64,000 nt of DNA, from the NCBI RefSeq assembly GCF_030272615.1, contig NC_081408.1, forward strand, positions 341,149,793 to 341,213,792. The letters are read 5' to 3'. Positions 12,471 through 25,249 of the stretch are shown here, one piece after another (within the stretch, counting starts at the first letter, position 1; every line of letters starts with the position of its first letter). Source of the DNA: Cryptomeria japonica. Its lineage: Eukaryota > Streptophyta > Pinopsida > Cupressales > Cupressaceae. Under the pieces are notes generated by a model that was not told the DNA's origin, searched no databases, and saw only the letters and a program-made list of their open reading frames with translations. A program made the position numbers and the translations under genes.

Positions 12471-13520
12471 TGTAATGTCCCCTACCTGATCTATTTAAAT
12501 ATACTAAAATTGATAGATTTTCTTCAATAAGTTATTAACAAGTGCTTGTCTATTTTCCTCATTAGCTGATTAATTTCATTATTCAGAGTTCTTAATATAG
12601 ATATCAAACCCTGCTACTACTTCAATTTTAAGGGAGAAGGGTTTACATAGGTTACCAAAGCGCTTAGAGACCAACTACAATAGGTTCCCTCAAAGTTTAC
12701 AAATCCAAGCCCTTACCTATCTTGGGTCTATACCCTCAAAGCTTATGGGTCGCTGATCCCCACCCTATCTTGGGACTTAACCTATTGCTTGGATTTAGAC
12801 TGCCCCTCTTTGGAACATCTCAATCCCATCTTCTTAAATACGGAAAGTAATAACATGATTTAGACTATAAGTATATATATTTCTTATGTATTATGAATAT
12901 ATATATGAAATTTAGTATAACTGTCATACATATTGCAATCCATATTAGCATTACTATTAATTCTGCATAAGAACATTATTGGGCTTCATATATTAAGCAT
13001 ACTTATTAAACACATCTCCATGCATAGCACCAAGAACAAGGATGTTACTACCTGTAACTTAATAACAGTTCTGATCTGATCCTTGGTGATCTCACTAGAT
13101 GCTTTTTATTCCTTTCCTTTATATCTCTCAATGTGAGGGAGAGGTCACACCTCTTCATCATGTATGCTCTTTGGCAAGAGACACACTCTTTCACCACTCC
13201 CTTTGATAGAGTGCAACTCTTCATTATTTCTGCCCTTTGAAAGGGACACAACCTCTCATAATCAGATCTGCACTTATTATTTAAATCAAATCTGCACTTC
13301 TCATTTCCAAATTATCCCCCCTCTCATATGAGGTTCTCTTCTGCCTTTTATATCTCATTGTTGAGGGAGTCACAAATTTTCCTTTCATGTCTTTTAACTT
13401 TTCATTAACTTAAATTAATTTTTTAATTAATCATATTTAATTATATTATTTTATATTTTAATTTAGTTTTAAATATTTTGATTTTATTATTAAATTTTAT
13501 TTCAAAGTGGGGACATTACA
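12471..13520 (-). repeat. 3' LTR (1,050 bp) of the 12471-16918 element
   Basis: The inverted termini TGTAATGTCCCC / GGGGACATTACA are intact. It is the 3' LTR because the polypurine tract lies at its right side on the minus strand. It shows AT-rich blocks and several short direct repeats such as the CTATCTTGGG phrase near 12717 and 12764. Confidence 0.8.
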
Positions 13521-14177
13521 GTCCGCCCCACCCAAGATTGCTTGTCCTCAAGCAATGATCATGGAGTGTTCAAAATGACTCCCAATATGAAATGGTATTG
13601 GAAACACACATGGAATGAAAACGCTGGAAACATATCAAGCATGAACCAAACACAGAGCATACACATGGATATATACAAACACGGAACATGCACACAAATA
13701 CATGTATCGTTAGATTCTTTCTTATTAACTAGAATGTTTTATTGATTCATGTTTACCCTGCAGGATGGCAGGATCAAGGTTCTGATACCATTTGTCATGT
13801 CCCCCACTAGATTTAAGCCTGTTTTAACCAAAATTAATCCATCTCAACATACTTATGACTTAAACTACATTGACTAGGAGACAAAAGCATCTTAACCAGA
13901 ATTCAATCAGTGATAACATAATCTTCTTCCTGATATTGAATTGATAATTCAAACAAATTTATAATATCACATTTATTTGTTCATTCAAATTATTGTTTCT
14001 ATATATAAATATATATATATATTTAAGTTCAGATAGTATTACACACTATGGTTTTACTGTAGAGTAGTTTCTAAAGATACTGTATTAATTATAATTATTA
14101 TATTAATATCTATTATTGTATCAATATCCATATTTATAACACTTCCTTAATTCTTATTCAGATTTGAGTATATATAT

Positions 14178-15517
14178 CAAAGTTCCCAAACTCGCCGCGA
14201 GTCAGGCGAGTTCGCCGAGTTGGCGAGTCAAGCCAAGCTCGGCGAGTTTTGCTGACTCAGGACTTGGACTCGGCGAGTTTTGACCATAACTCGCTTGACT
14301 CAATTATGGCAAAACTCGCCAAGTCCAAGCTCCAAGACTCGGCCACAACAGATCAATATTTTGACTTGTTTGACAAGTTAGTCTCTCCATCAGGATTCAT
14401 ATATGGAATATAACATATACTTTAAGTTATATTCCATATATATTGTCAGGATGTTTGAGAGTGGTTTCGAACCTCCATGAGTTATAATGCAAAATCTAGT
14501 TTTTGGAGGATCCTTCAAATTTCCAGACAGTCAAATTTCAGGCCATTTCAGGATCAGGGTGACATTCCAGACTTTTAAGGCGAGTTCACTCTGACTCTGA
14601 CGTAAGGGACGGGACCTAGGAGAACACTATGCATTCAACCAAGGTTTGATTTAGCAACTTGAAGCGTGACCAGATAGTACACAAAAACCCTAGGAATGAC
14701 CTAAATAACCCCTAATCACTCAACTGACCTAACCTCCTTCACTCCACCTTGAGGAGATCCACCTGAATTGATGACCTTTGAGAAACTCAATCCCTTCAAT
14801 GCAAAGGCTAAGACACTAAAACGACCAACAACAAAACTAAAAGAGCTAACCCTAGAAAGCAAAAAGTTGGGGTCTTCATTTGCAATGGGGCGATGTGTGA
14901 GTACCTCACTACAGGGATGTTTCTTAAAATTTTGAAAAAAGGGGGTGAGTTGGGGACATTTCCTACCTATCCCCACATCCCAAAAAATCCCCCCATGGGG
15001 CACAAGGTTATTTTTGGCAAGGGACATGTCTCTGAGGAGCATATTTTCAAACCCTTATGGCCTCACAATTCCCCCTTCCATCCAACATATATATAGCCTA
15101 AAAACTAAGAGGTCCAAGAAAGACCAAGGTCAACTATAGTCCCAAGGTAAAACCTAAGTTCAACAAGCACACTATTTAATGCTACCATACACAAGCACTC
15201 CTTACAGTTTCCAAGTGAAGATGTTCATGATGTCTCATGTTGGTGCTCACAAAATTTCAATTTGGCCAAAGAAAATACTAAACAGAAGCCCCAAACAAGT
15301 AGATACTCTACCAACATGCCTTTCATGGCATAACAAGCTAGCACACGTTATAATTGGGCTTTATTCAATAATGGGTGCATGAAACAAGTTTTAAATGTTA
15401 AAAATCTCTTAATTTCAAGGGTTTTTTAATTTTGCCGAGTCATTGCCGAGTCGTTGCCGAGTCACGAGTCGAGTCGGCCTTGCCGAGTCCGAGCCGAGTC
15501 CGAGCCTGGGAACTTTG
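14178..15517. mobile_element. non-autonomous hAT-like DNA transposon with subterminal CGAGT repeats
   Basis: The terminal inverted repeats are CAAAGTTCCCA (14178) and TGGGAACTTTG (ending 15517). The 8-bp duplication ATATATAT flanks both sides, though it sits in AT-repeat sequence and is weak evidence alone. Inside each end are clusters of ACTCGCC, CGGCGAGTT and CCGAGTC motifs in both orientations (14190-14350 and 15430-15505). TIRs beginning CA, 8-bp duplications and clustered subterminal motifs are typical of hAT elements. There is no transposase. The middle contains a piece of an LTR (14385-14905). Confidence 0.72.
14385..14905 (-). mobile_element. LTR 5' fragment of the long-LTR family inside the hAT-like element
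   Basis: On the minus strand it starts with CACACATCGCCCC near 14901, then the TTTTGCTTTCTAGGG block. It ends with sequence that is the reverse complement of 33960-34120, including the CCACTCTCAAACATCCTGA phrase and the ATATGGAATATAAC inverted repeat. Only the first 520 bases of the LTR are present and the array is absent. It was either inserted into the DNA transposon and truncated, or captured by it. Confidence 0.7.
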
Positions 15518-17016
15518 ATATATATAAATAAATAAATGAATTAATTATACCAATAGTTTATGTATTTGCTAATTACTTATTCTATAGATTATTAATACTA
15601 CTACTACTTTAAAATATTAATTATTAATAATGTATTTAATGGTTGGTAAAGACAAACAAATCTGACATGTCTGCCAATATGTATATAAATTGAAATGTAA
15701 CCCATACGTATTGCAGTCTATAATAATATTACTATTGAATTCTGCATATAGACATTGTATCGGGTTTTATATATTAGGCATACGTATCAAGCACATCCCC
15801 TATGCATAACCCCAGAACAAAATGTTATTGCCTGTCCTCCTCTTATGAGCACACATTATATAATTATTTCCCATCTATCTGATCATTGCCCGTTCCTCCC
15901 CTCCTTTTTCTAATCTGTTAGAATCTTTCTATAAATTTCTGCCTTGGTGAATATCTCCTTCCAAATGGTCACAACCTTTCAAATAAGTCATGTCTTCTCC
16001 TCCCTAGTATTCGCTCCTCTTTGAAACTAATTAAAAGTTATGAACCATTGGTAGCCTTGAGATAGTATAGTAATGCATCCCTTTGGGGTGTATCATGGTA
16101 ATCGCACCCTTTATAAGTTTATGGCTTACGATGTTAATTGTATGATTAACTTATTAACTTCTTGTACGGAAATGGATCATAATAAGCTAATGATCATTTT
16201 CGATAAGAATAAGTAGTGTCCATTGTCACATATAAGTATAACTAAACCCCCTTTGTTTATGCGGATCATCCTCAGCTATTTGTTACGATATCATATTTGA
16301 CCTAATCGAATGCCTTTAAGAAGATATTGATATAAGTATTTCTTAATTCGATATGCTGTTTATGTATTACTAATTACAATTGTTGTTCTAACCATACATT
16401 GAATAACTAATCAATTGATTATTTAGTCTGCTGCTTACATTCATCACATTGGCAGCGGTTATTGATATTGGTTTGGTTGACTGGATACTTGGTCTGCCTC
16501 AACGTGAATTATCGTGATTAGCTGTAGTAGAAATTCTATCACTACAGGAATGTAAAGCTGAAATCCTCCAATCTTTATTTGCTATTTACCAGTAACTCCA
16601 GTGTCAATATAGTAGCTATCTTGTATGTTATTTTGACATATAATATTTGTTTCAACAGCTCCCTTGAATATGAACACTTTCTTCAGTTTCCTTGATATCC
16701 CATGAATGCAGTATCTAAATACTTATATACTGATCTCTCTCATCCATGGTGAACTACTGCCGTGACTAATCAAGTGTGGCATAGTTGCTGCTGTCTTATG
16801 TTGTATTAGCTATTGATATTCTTAGTTCTATAAAGATAATACAAGGAGTTTCCTAAGTTAGCTACACAATATCTAACGAAATCTTATTTTATATTAGAAA
16901 TTTTATGGGGAGATCACACTCTGTCTAAGGAGTTTCTGTTCTGCCAAAACTTGACTGGGACTTTACACCCGGCTTGTCCATATGGTCTGCTTTATATTGG
17001 CTGTTTAAACACAAGG

Positions 17017-17092
17017 AAGTTGCCCAGCAGGGCTTGAACCCGGGTCAACATCATGGCAACTGCACCACCCTACCACTTGACCAGGACTGCTA
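17017..17092 (-). other. tRNA-like sequence, decayed tRNA or SINE head
   Basis: On the minus strand a box A-like GGTCAAGTGGTAGGG and a box B-like GGGTTCAAGCC are spaced as in a tRNA. The T-arm pairs only partly and acceptor pairing is poor. No A-rich tail or target duplication was found, so SINE identity is unproven. It is probably not a functional tRNA. Confidence 0.35.
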
Positions 17093-19840
17093 TTATCCAG
17101 AAATGCAATATTATGAGCATGTTTCAGTTTATTTTTATTTGTTTTTTGCACTCAATAATGGGTTCACCTTAAATTAGTTTGATATGATTCATATTTATTT
17201 TGAGGATACGAGGAGAGAGGTATATCCTGGCATCATATCTACTTTCCAAGAATTTGATTACCTCTCTAGATTGTGATCATAGAAGCAAATATATTTTTCA
17301 GGAATAGCTTGGCTAACCAAAAAATAAATGAAAAATATGAAAAAATATAGGGAATCCAAAAACACAGAAAATTCAAGGAAAAAAGATGACAAATTCAGAT
17401 AACGAACCCTTTTTACATTTAAAGCCATCCTAATTGGATAGAGAGGGAAAGTAAAAGTAAATTAGTGTACACCAAGGAAATTGAAATATGGATTTTCTCT
17501 ATTAATTTTTAGATTGCTGATTACGATGCAGACTTCATATAGTGCTTTACTAATTTACTACATAGGTCGACTTCAAAGCTTGAACCCTCAAAATTAATTA
17601 TGCAGTACAAACTACAAATGTTAAGCTACAAAGTAATACAATGTAAATGATTAGATTGTCTTATACCAGCTGGATATGATCACACGCAATATAAACTGTT
17701 TACAATCACTTAGTTCAGTCATGCACCAAGTTATACCACTATTCACTACTAAATTATACAATGCAAACACCTTCATTCTCCCAATCTGATATAAAGCCAG
17801 TAGAAGGGGATCCGTTGATGTTTACTCAATCCTCATGCTATGGTTCAAAATTGTAAATCAGTAGATAGAAGAAGTAAGGCATTGCGTTTCTCATGAAGAC
17901 CAAACAGACTACCTTCTCCATATCCTAAACCATTGCTTACAACAGAGATCTGTTTTCTATTGTGATAAGAACATTCCATAATACCACCATCACTACACCT
18001 TTGTCAAGATATGTGCAGATCCCACATTCTAACTTCCACTGAGTACATCAGAATCTGCTCTCAAAAGTTTAAAGCAACTATGGCTACATGTTCCTCCCAA
18101 ATAGAGATATCTCTTATTCCCAATCATGAATTCTAAAAAAGCAATGAATAAACAGGGATGCCTTTGGTATCACCATAAACAAAGATGCAAAGTTTACAAA
18201 GCGAAATCTCATAATAGAATAGTTCCTAACGTTGAAGCTCAAACCTATTTGATTTGGCTGCTCCTCATCAATTACCTTGGCTGCCCAGTCATCCTAAAGA
18301 TACCAAAACCATTCAGCACGTAGGAAACCTTAATAGTTAATACCCAGTCTGTTTCGTTGCAGAAAAAATCAGAACATAATAAAGTTGAAATGAACAAAAA
18401 ATTACAGTTTATAGCCTTTAAAGTGAAAAAGTTGGAAAGTATTGGAAAATTTCTTTCAGACTTACGTGAAACCTAAAAACATAAAAGGGCAGAATCTCTT
18501 GGTATTGAATTAGAAAGGCATTTGGACAAAGCACTATGCACAGTAGCTACTATGGAGATGTATTATGGTCACCCGGTTTTACAAAAGCAAGTCCAATATT
18601 ACAAGAGTGGCATCATGTCATGGTATGTACAAGGCTCCTACAAACCACTAGAATCTGCCAGGTGAAACTCCGAGATTCAAAATATTTTGGGGAAAAATCA
18701 GCAAACCAAAAGTAAAAAAAAAAAATTAAAAGGGATTCAAACAAGAAAAAATTGGATTAAAAAAATGTGGAAAAATATAGAAAAAGGGACAAAAACTTAT
18801 TGCTTTTGAAATTTAAAAGCATTTGAATATCATAGAGATATAGAGGGCAAATAAAATTGAGAGTTTAGCTCATGGTTGTCAAATATAGATTTTTGTTGTT
18901 TATGTTTCATAGCACATAAATAATCGATAGTTATCAAATTTTCAATTACAATCTAAATTGTACAGCTTAGATGCGGGTGGATGAAATCCATCTATTCAAT
19001 TCTCGAGTTTGGTAATGTATAAAGGCACAAATCAATCAAAGTAAATGAAATTAAAAAAATACTAAAATGGAGATGAAAATGTATTTCTGGGTTATTCAAC
19101 TATGTGGAACTAGTTCTGAAGCATGTAGCATGTGTGTCAGATGTGAAGTTATCCCTGCTGTGCAGCCTTAGGCTTGGTTCTATACGGCATGTGCTTCAAG
19201 TGGCAACCAGTTACTTAAGTGTAATCAGATTGTTGGGTATGGAATAGAAGGGGTAAAAATAAAGAAATGCGTCTCTTCAAAAAGCTTGTGAGCAAATTAG
19301 AGTGAATTGTTTTTCAAATTAAGCTAATTATATTTCTTTTTGAGTCTTATATTTGTTTTATATTAGATGTGACTCCTTTGATCTAAAGGAGGAGATCATC
19401 TGCATCAAAATAAGCCATCTTCTCTTAATAATACACAACCAATCTATCTGCATCTATGTTATTGATTTAAGGCATCCAGATAAAAAGCCTTTTAGCTTCT
19501 AGAACTCATTCAAATCATGAAAAAAATCCATGCAAATTGACTGCTCATCCTAGTATTGGCTCTAGCTTCCCCTCTGCTTGCTATATCTCATACCAAAAAC
19601 ACATTTATGCTTTTCTAGTCTAATAGGTTTAAAAAACAATATATCTTTCCCAATTGTATAAAATTATGTGAGTGAAGTTAGATGGTTTTGACATAGAAAT
19701 CTCATTGTCAGGGTTTCCAATTTAGTTTTCTATTAGTAGGAGAAGCATTAACTAGCCACTTTTAAATATTTTTTCATCCATGGTGATAGCTGTCTCTCCC
19801 TTTTCAATGCTCTGGTAATTCAATCTTTTTTCTAGTGTAG
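17093..19840. other. intron sequence without a recognised element
   Basis: AT-rich DNA without a convincing frame. Two A-rich stretches (17310-17400 and 18680-18800) resemble each other loosely and are each followed by an ATAGAGAGGG or ATAGAGGGC phrase. They may be ends of the same old repeat. I see nothing else. Confidence 0.3.
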
Positions 19841-19841
19841 C

Positions 19842-21710
19842 CAGGAGATGCATCTCCAACCCCCTGGTTCACGTCTCAGAGATCGAGATGCGTCTCCGAT
19901 GCCGAAGACCTTGCCTGAGACATGATATCCCAAGACCAATTATGAGAACAATCATTTGCAACTATTTTGGATTAGAGATGTGTGATGACATTGTTCATCT
20001 CAAATTCTACCTTAACACAAATTGTTGGTAGTGACATGAGACTGTGGCTGAACGCTGAGTTGGAGGTTGCAAAGGAGATGCGTATAGCCCTCACATTGAC
20101 AAACCAAGAAAAATGGAGAGGATCAAGACATCTGCAGCTATTGCAAAGATGATGAATCCCAACATGGTGTGGGAATCAAAGTTAGAAATGACAAATATTG
20201 TGGCCGTCAGTCATGATCCACAAATTTATTGCACATCAACTTCCTTAAATTCCAACAAAGTGCAATCACAAAGCTTTTTTTGTTCCATAAAACAAATCAA
20301 GATTGTACTTCACTTTAAGGTACATGACAGAACAAAGACGAGCAAGAGGAAGCAGGCATAGCATGTGCAAACTTTTGATACCATAACCTTCCTTTAAAAC
20401 AAGACATCCATGTTGGAAGAGAATTTGATCAAAGCCTTGATAATTGCATAGGAGGGGTACAAAGCACCTACTCCACATGCACCTACTCCACATGACATAA
20501 GTACGTAGTTACTCTAAAAGTAATGACAAATGTAGAGACAATTATAGAAGAGAAAAGGAAGCATTAGCACAAATATGGATGTGCCATACTATCAAATGGG
20601 TGGATAGCTGAAAGGAATTGCATACTCGTCAACTTTCTAGTGGCTTCAAAAGGTGAGAAGTTGTTCTTGCAGTCCATTGCCATATCAAACAAAGTGAAGA
20701 TTGTTGAGATAGGGAAAAAGTCGGCATAGAAAATGTGGTTCAAGTTGTGATAGGCAATGTAATAACATGTGGTAGCATGGACACTACTCAAGAAGAGGCA
20801 CTCAACACTTTTTTGGACTTGGTATTTAGATGGAGGATGGGAGAAAACTTGATTGAATGAAATAAATGGTGGAAGATTCAATGAAAATCATCAAATACAT
20901 CTACAGTTACTTTTGGTTACTTAGCTTGATGAAAGACCACACCAAAATAAAAGACCTTGTGCAAGCTGGTACCACAAAATTTGCAACAACTTTGTTACCT
21001 CAAAGAACATTTATAGTCTGATAACACTTTTCAAGTAGATATTTGTGAGCCAACAAGGGTTGCATTCTTCTTATTCGATGAAGGTAGATGGAGAAAGGGT
21101 CACTGAGATAATTTTTATTATGTCTTTGCAAAGAACACTACGAAGCTCATCAAGATATTTTCACAAATATTTTTAAGTTTTAAATTAAATCATTTTAGTT
21201 TACCTCTTTTATATTGTATTAGAAGATATTGTTCAATTTTCCCTAAGTTTTTGTTTCTAAATTCAACTTCAATTTGTTTGTAATGTATCAAAGCCATTAA
21301 TTAGGGTGTTGTGCTTTGTATATGGGGAGCTAAACTCAATGGGATACATTTATGAGGCCATAGGAAAGAACAAAGAAGCTATCCAAAAGTAGTACAAGGG
21401 AGATAAAAAAAATAATGCATTCAAAAAATTTAGAACATTGTTGATGTAAGGTGGAACAATCGAGTCCACCAACCCATTCATGTAATGGGGCACTTACGTC
21501 AACCCCATTACTTTCTTCTTGGATGACTTTAGGGATGTTGATGGAGAGGTTGTGCAAATCCTATCAACATGCATTGCTAGGATGTAGTCTGAGGTTAAGG
21601 TTAGGGACATCACTATGGAAGAGTTGCCAAAATACAAGCATGTTGAAAAGAGGCTCTTCACTTCAACACTATCTTTTTAAGGGAAGACTACCCACATATT
21701 AGGTAACAAA
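19842..21710 (+). pseudogene. hAT-superfamily transposase remnant (DUF659 region)
   Basis: Plus-strand translation in shifted frames gives pieces typical of plant hAT proteins with a DUF659 domain. WIAERNCILVNFLVASKGEK (about 20600-20660) matches the usual GW.D.R...L.NFLV pattern. ENVVQVVIGNV (about 20740) matches ENVVQVVTDNA. HSTLFWT (about 20800) and LVQAGTTKFATT (about 20955) follow in the expected order. Stops and frameshifts are many. A GGAGATGCATCTCC palindrome near 19844 could belong to a terminal repeat. From 21240 to 21700 I cannot assign the sequence. Non-functional. Confidence 0.6.
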
Positions 21711-22159
21711 AAAACTCAATGTCCACTTCACTTCAAAATTTCAAATCATTGATGTGTACAATTATTGTTTACCTTCAAATGCTAACTCCAAATTTTGTCC
21801 CAACCTCTTAGCGTTTCTAGATGTGAGCACAACTAGAGCCTATTTGATACCATTTGCAAGAAGAATTGCCTCATTGACCTCATCTTCATGCAATACAACA
21901 TTCACCTTCACTTAAAAAAGGTGGATGGCACAACTAGTCATGAACCAATTGGCTTAGACAATAATTAGGATTGGTGATATTAAACTTGCAATCCTATAGC
22001 TATATATTTTAATAGTTGATTATTTTATGTGACTCAAAGAAAAATAGAACTTCAATGTTCCACATGAGGAAATACATTTTTTTGTAATTAAATATTATTT
22101 TCTAAGCACTTAGGATATTCTTTGCACAGTGGCATTGAGTGGAGAAACTTAATTTGGCC

Positions 22160-22798
22160 AATGATAACACTCACCTTTAGACACTTGGAATTAAGTATTA
22201 AGAAAACATCACTGTTTATTGTGGTGTAAGAAGCATCTAGGATATTGTAAGACTTGTAAGAAAGCATTTTTTATCATGCATAAGAAGTTGGTAGCCTCTT
22301 TTGGACATAAAGAGGAGTTGTTTTGCCTTCTAGTGGGTTATTTTTGTCCCCTTGTGAAGTTGGATGCCCAAGTTCATGAGTGAAGTTTTAGAAAGACGAA
22401 TATAGCTCCCAAACACATGTTATGAAGTATCTTTTGTGTGTAGACTACTTAGTTCAAGGTTTCGAGTCCGTTGTATTATGAAAACCATTTATGGTTTCCC
22501 TATATTACTTTTGGCTATATATTAGAGCTTGGAGTAGGAGGAAAAACAAGTTGTTTTGAAGGTTGTATAAGTAACAAAATGCTACAAAAATTCAAAGGGA
22601 GAAGGTGTAACATTTTTTAAGGAATATACAAGCTTTGGCTCTCTTTGGATGTCGACTTTGTTTTTGCAAGGATTTCTCTACGTATATATTGGGTAGTGGT
22701 TTCCATCTCTTGTATGGTTATTTCATTTTCATCTATGATATATCACAATTATGTACTTGGATGCTTTGAGTCTACAACACACTTTCACTGGTAAGTTA
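22160..22798 (+). repeat. 5' LTR of the copia element (approximate)
   Basis: Aligned by eye to 25288-25952. The first bases are diverged, so the left boundary is uncertain; the right end is near GTAAGTTACA. A TATA-like TATATATTGGG is near 22683. Confidence 0.6.
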
Positions 22799-22944
22799 CA
22801 CTTGTTTCTACGTCTCATATGAGAGCCATGGTTCTTTTGATTAGAGATAGGGATAACTTTCTTCAAATGTGTGAGTGGGATATTTTCTATAGTGGTAATT
22901 TGTTGTGTTTGCTTGCAGTTACAGGTTTATGGTGATAAAGGATC

Positions 22945-25245
22945 ATGACTAGTTCACCTTAGTTGGTGATCGAAAAGTTCAACTAAATAGGGTATGAGCT
23001 TTGGAAGCTAAATATGGAGATGAAAGAGATCAATGGATTGACGTAAAGAATAAGAACAAATCAAAAAAGATGGCAGATGAAGAATGGGTAAAATTAGATT
23101 TAAAAAAAGTACATAGCACTATTTGTTTGTGCTTTTATCTAATTGAAAAAGAATATGAGACATATGTCAAACTAAGCATCTCATTAATATATTTTTTTAA
23201 GTTATATTCTCTTGAGATTAAGGATGATAACTCAATTGTAGAACACTTAGAATTCATTTAATGTGATCTTGAGTCAGTTACAATCAGTTGATGTAAAGAT
23301 AGATGAGGGTAAATGTATTTTATATTCATGTTCATTACCCAAGTATTGGGATAATCTTTCCCTTGCAAACAATGGTTCTTTTAAAGATGATCCAAAGTTG
23401 GATGCCCTTGTTGCCACCCTACTCTCAAAGAAGAAGAAGAAATTTTAACGTCCACGAGGCTAAAAATAACCTATGGGACCGACCATTAGCTCAAAGGAAA
23501 TGAAGAGGAATTTAGAGGAGTCTAAGTATGCATTGCATGTGCAAGGAAGATTAAAGGAGAGAGGTAAGGACAGGAAGAAAGATGATAAGGATGGGTCTCT
23601 AAGGACCATCCTAAGTCCAAAGTAAAGTCTAAAACACCTGATAAGAGTAGATTGAGGTGTTGGAACTATGGTAAATGGGGGCATTTCAATAAAGAATCAA
23701 GAATAAAAAGAAAAATAATAATGATTCCTCTACAAATAAATCCTCTGTTGAAGAATCTATTGCTGTATTTATTACTTATACTAACATGACTTCTAATGAC
23801 TCTTGGTTGATAGATTCAACTGCATCCTACGACATGACTCCTCACAAGGAGTAGCGTATAGCATATTCAACTTATGATGGTGAGGAAGTTTTCCTTGGGG
23901 ACAACTACACATTGAAGCTTATTGACGAAGGGGAGGTAAAATCACTTCTTATGATGGAAGGGTGAAAACCCTCAAAATAATATTACATATCGCTAGTTTA
24001 GCTAGAAATTTAATTTCTATATCTGAAATGAATACTTAATGGGTGTGTGTTACTTTTTGAGGTGTATTTGCAAGTTAAGTAGAGGGGATTCCATGTTACC
24101 CAAGGGCATAATGTGTGGTAACCTAGTTGGAATTGATGCATGTGCATTTTCTAACTTTGTTAATGTAAGTGATAGCTCTCTATCTTATATGTTGTGGTAG
24201 CATAAGATGGATCACATCAATGAGAATCGTCTCCAAACCCTCATGCATAAGATGATTGATGGTTTTTTTGGTAACTCTATTGATTTTGATTTTTGTGAAC
24301 ATTGTGTGTATAGCAAACAACATAGGGTTTCTTTTAAATCTGGTAGTAATAAGGCTAAACAAATTTGGAGGTTATTTATAGTGATGTATTTGGTCCTATA
24401 GATGTGCCCTCAATTGGAAAGTTTCACTATTATGTTTCCTTTATTGACGATTATTCTACATACATCGGTTTACTTTCTGAAGGCCAAATCCACCATATTT
24501 TCTACATTTAAAGAGTTTAAAATACTTGTTGAGATATAGACACAGAGAAAAGTAAAGGTTTTAAGAATAGATAATGGTGGTGAGTTTTTCTCTAAGGCCT
24601 TTGATGATTATTGCAGGCATATAGGAATTAATAGATGTAAGACAACTCCATATACCCCACAACAAAATGGAGTGGCAATGGAGATGAATAGGACTTTTAT
24701 GGATAGAGCTAGAAGCACGTTGAGTAGTGCTACACTTAACTAAGATTTTGGGATAAAAAATTTCACATTGCTTATTACCTGATTAACAATTCACCTACTT
24801 CTACTATTGAGATATAAGTGCTTCTGGATAAGATTGTGTGAAGTTTTATTGCATCAACGTTTCGCATCACACTCTGTGATCCATCATCAAGATGATAGAG
24901 AGCAATCAGAATAGAAAGATGATGGATCACAGAATGTAATCCAGAACGTTGATGCAATAAAACTTCACAATTTTATCCAAAAGCACTGATATCTCAACAT
25001 ATGGATTGTGGAAACTTAATGTTTGTTATTTCTACTATTGTTAATAAAACTCTTGATGAGGTATGGACAGATAAATGACCATCAATTTCACATTTTAGAG
25101 TCTCTGGTAGTGAGGCACATGTTTGTGTTCCTAAGGAAAAACATTCTAAACTTGATTTCAAGGCTAGAAAGTGTGTTTTTGAGGGTTATGGTGAGAATAC
25201 TAAGGGATATAAGCTTTAGGATCCTATAAGATTGAAGATTTTATG
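22945..25245 (+). pseudogene. copia gag-pol remnant
   Basis: In order: a gag start (MTSSP near 22945, then YELWKLNMEM); a zinc-knuckle relic CWNYGKWGHFNKES (about 23660) in which the second and last Cys are replaced; a protease relic DSWLIDSTASYDMTPH (about 23800), where the usual catalytic DSG is DST; a GAG-pre-integrase stretch WWHKMDHINENRL with C..C (about 24195-24310); an integrase core piece LRIDNGGEF and TPYTPQQNGVA (about 24560-24680); and KTLDEVW to FEGYGENTKGYKL (about 25050-25215). Stops and frameshifts interrupt all parts. A 191-bp MITE splits integrase at 24807-24997. No function remains. Confidence 0.8.
24807..24997. mobile_element. fold-back MITE, 191 bp, inside copia integrase
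   Basis: The two arms (24807-24888 and 24919-24997) are near-perfect inverted repeats of about 80 bases separated by about 30. The tips are TTGAGATATAAGTGCTT and, read on the other strand, TTGAGATATCAGTGCTT. The arms differ at a few bases. The insertion separates NSPTSTIEI from the rest of the pol frame. A target duplication is not clear. Confidence 0.75.
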
Positions 25246-25249
25246 TAAT

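Larger units (their letters stand above)
12471..16918 (-). mobile_element. non-autonomous LTR retrotransposon with a 272-bp interior
   Basis: The left LTR (12471-13520) runs from TGTAATGTCCCC to GGGGACATTACA. The right LTR (13793-16918) starts TGTCATGTCCCCC and ends GGGGAGATCACA. A perfect 5-bp target duplication CTCTG lies at 12466-12470 and 16919-16923. The interior (13521-13792) is non-coding. On the minus strand it has a primer binding site TGGTATCAGAACC (13790-13778), matching initiator tRNA-Met, two bases from the 5' LTR. A G-rich polypurine tract (GGGTGGGGCGGAC) abuts the 3' LTR. LTR stretches align (for example 12920-13050 with 15690-15840) but are clearly diverged, so the insertion is old. 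Proteins must have been supplied in trans. Confidence 0.82.
13793..16918 (-). repeat. 5' LTR of the 12471-16918 element, interrupted
   Basis: Next to the primer binding site. Its 3,126 bases include the 1,340-bp hAT-like element at 14178-15517 plus its 8-bp duplication, leaving about 1,780 bases. That is still longer than the other LTR, so further insertion or deletion has occurred, perhaps in 16000-16900 where alignment to the partner is lost. Confidence 0.72.
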
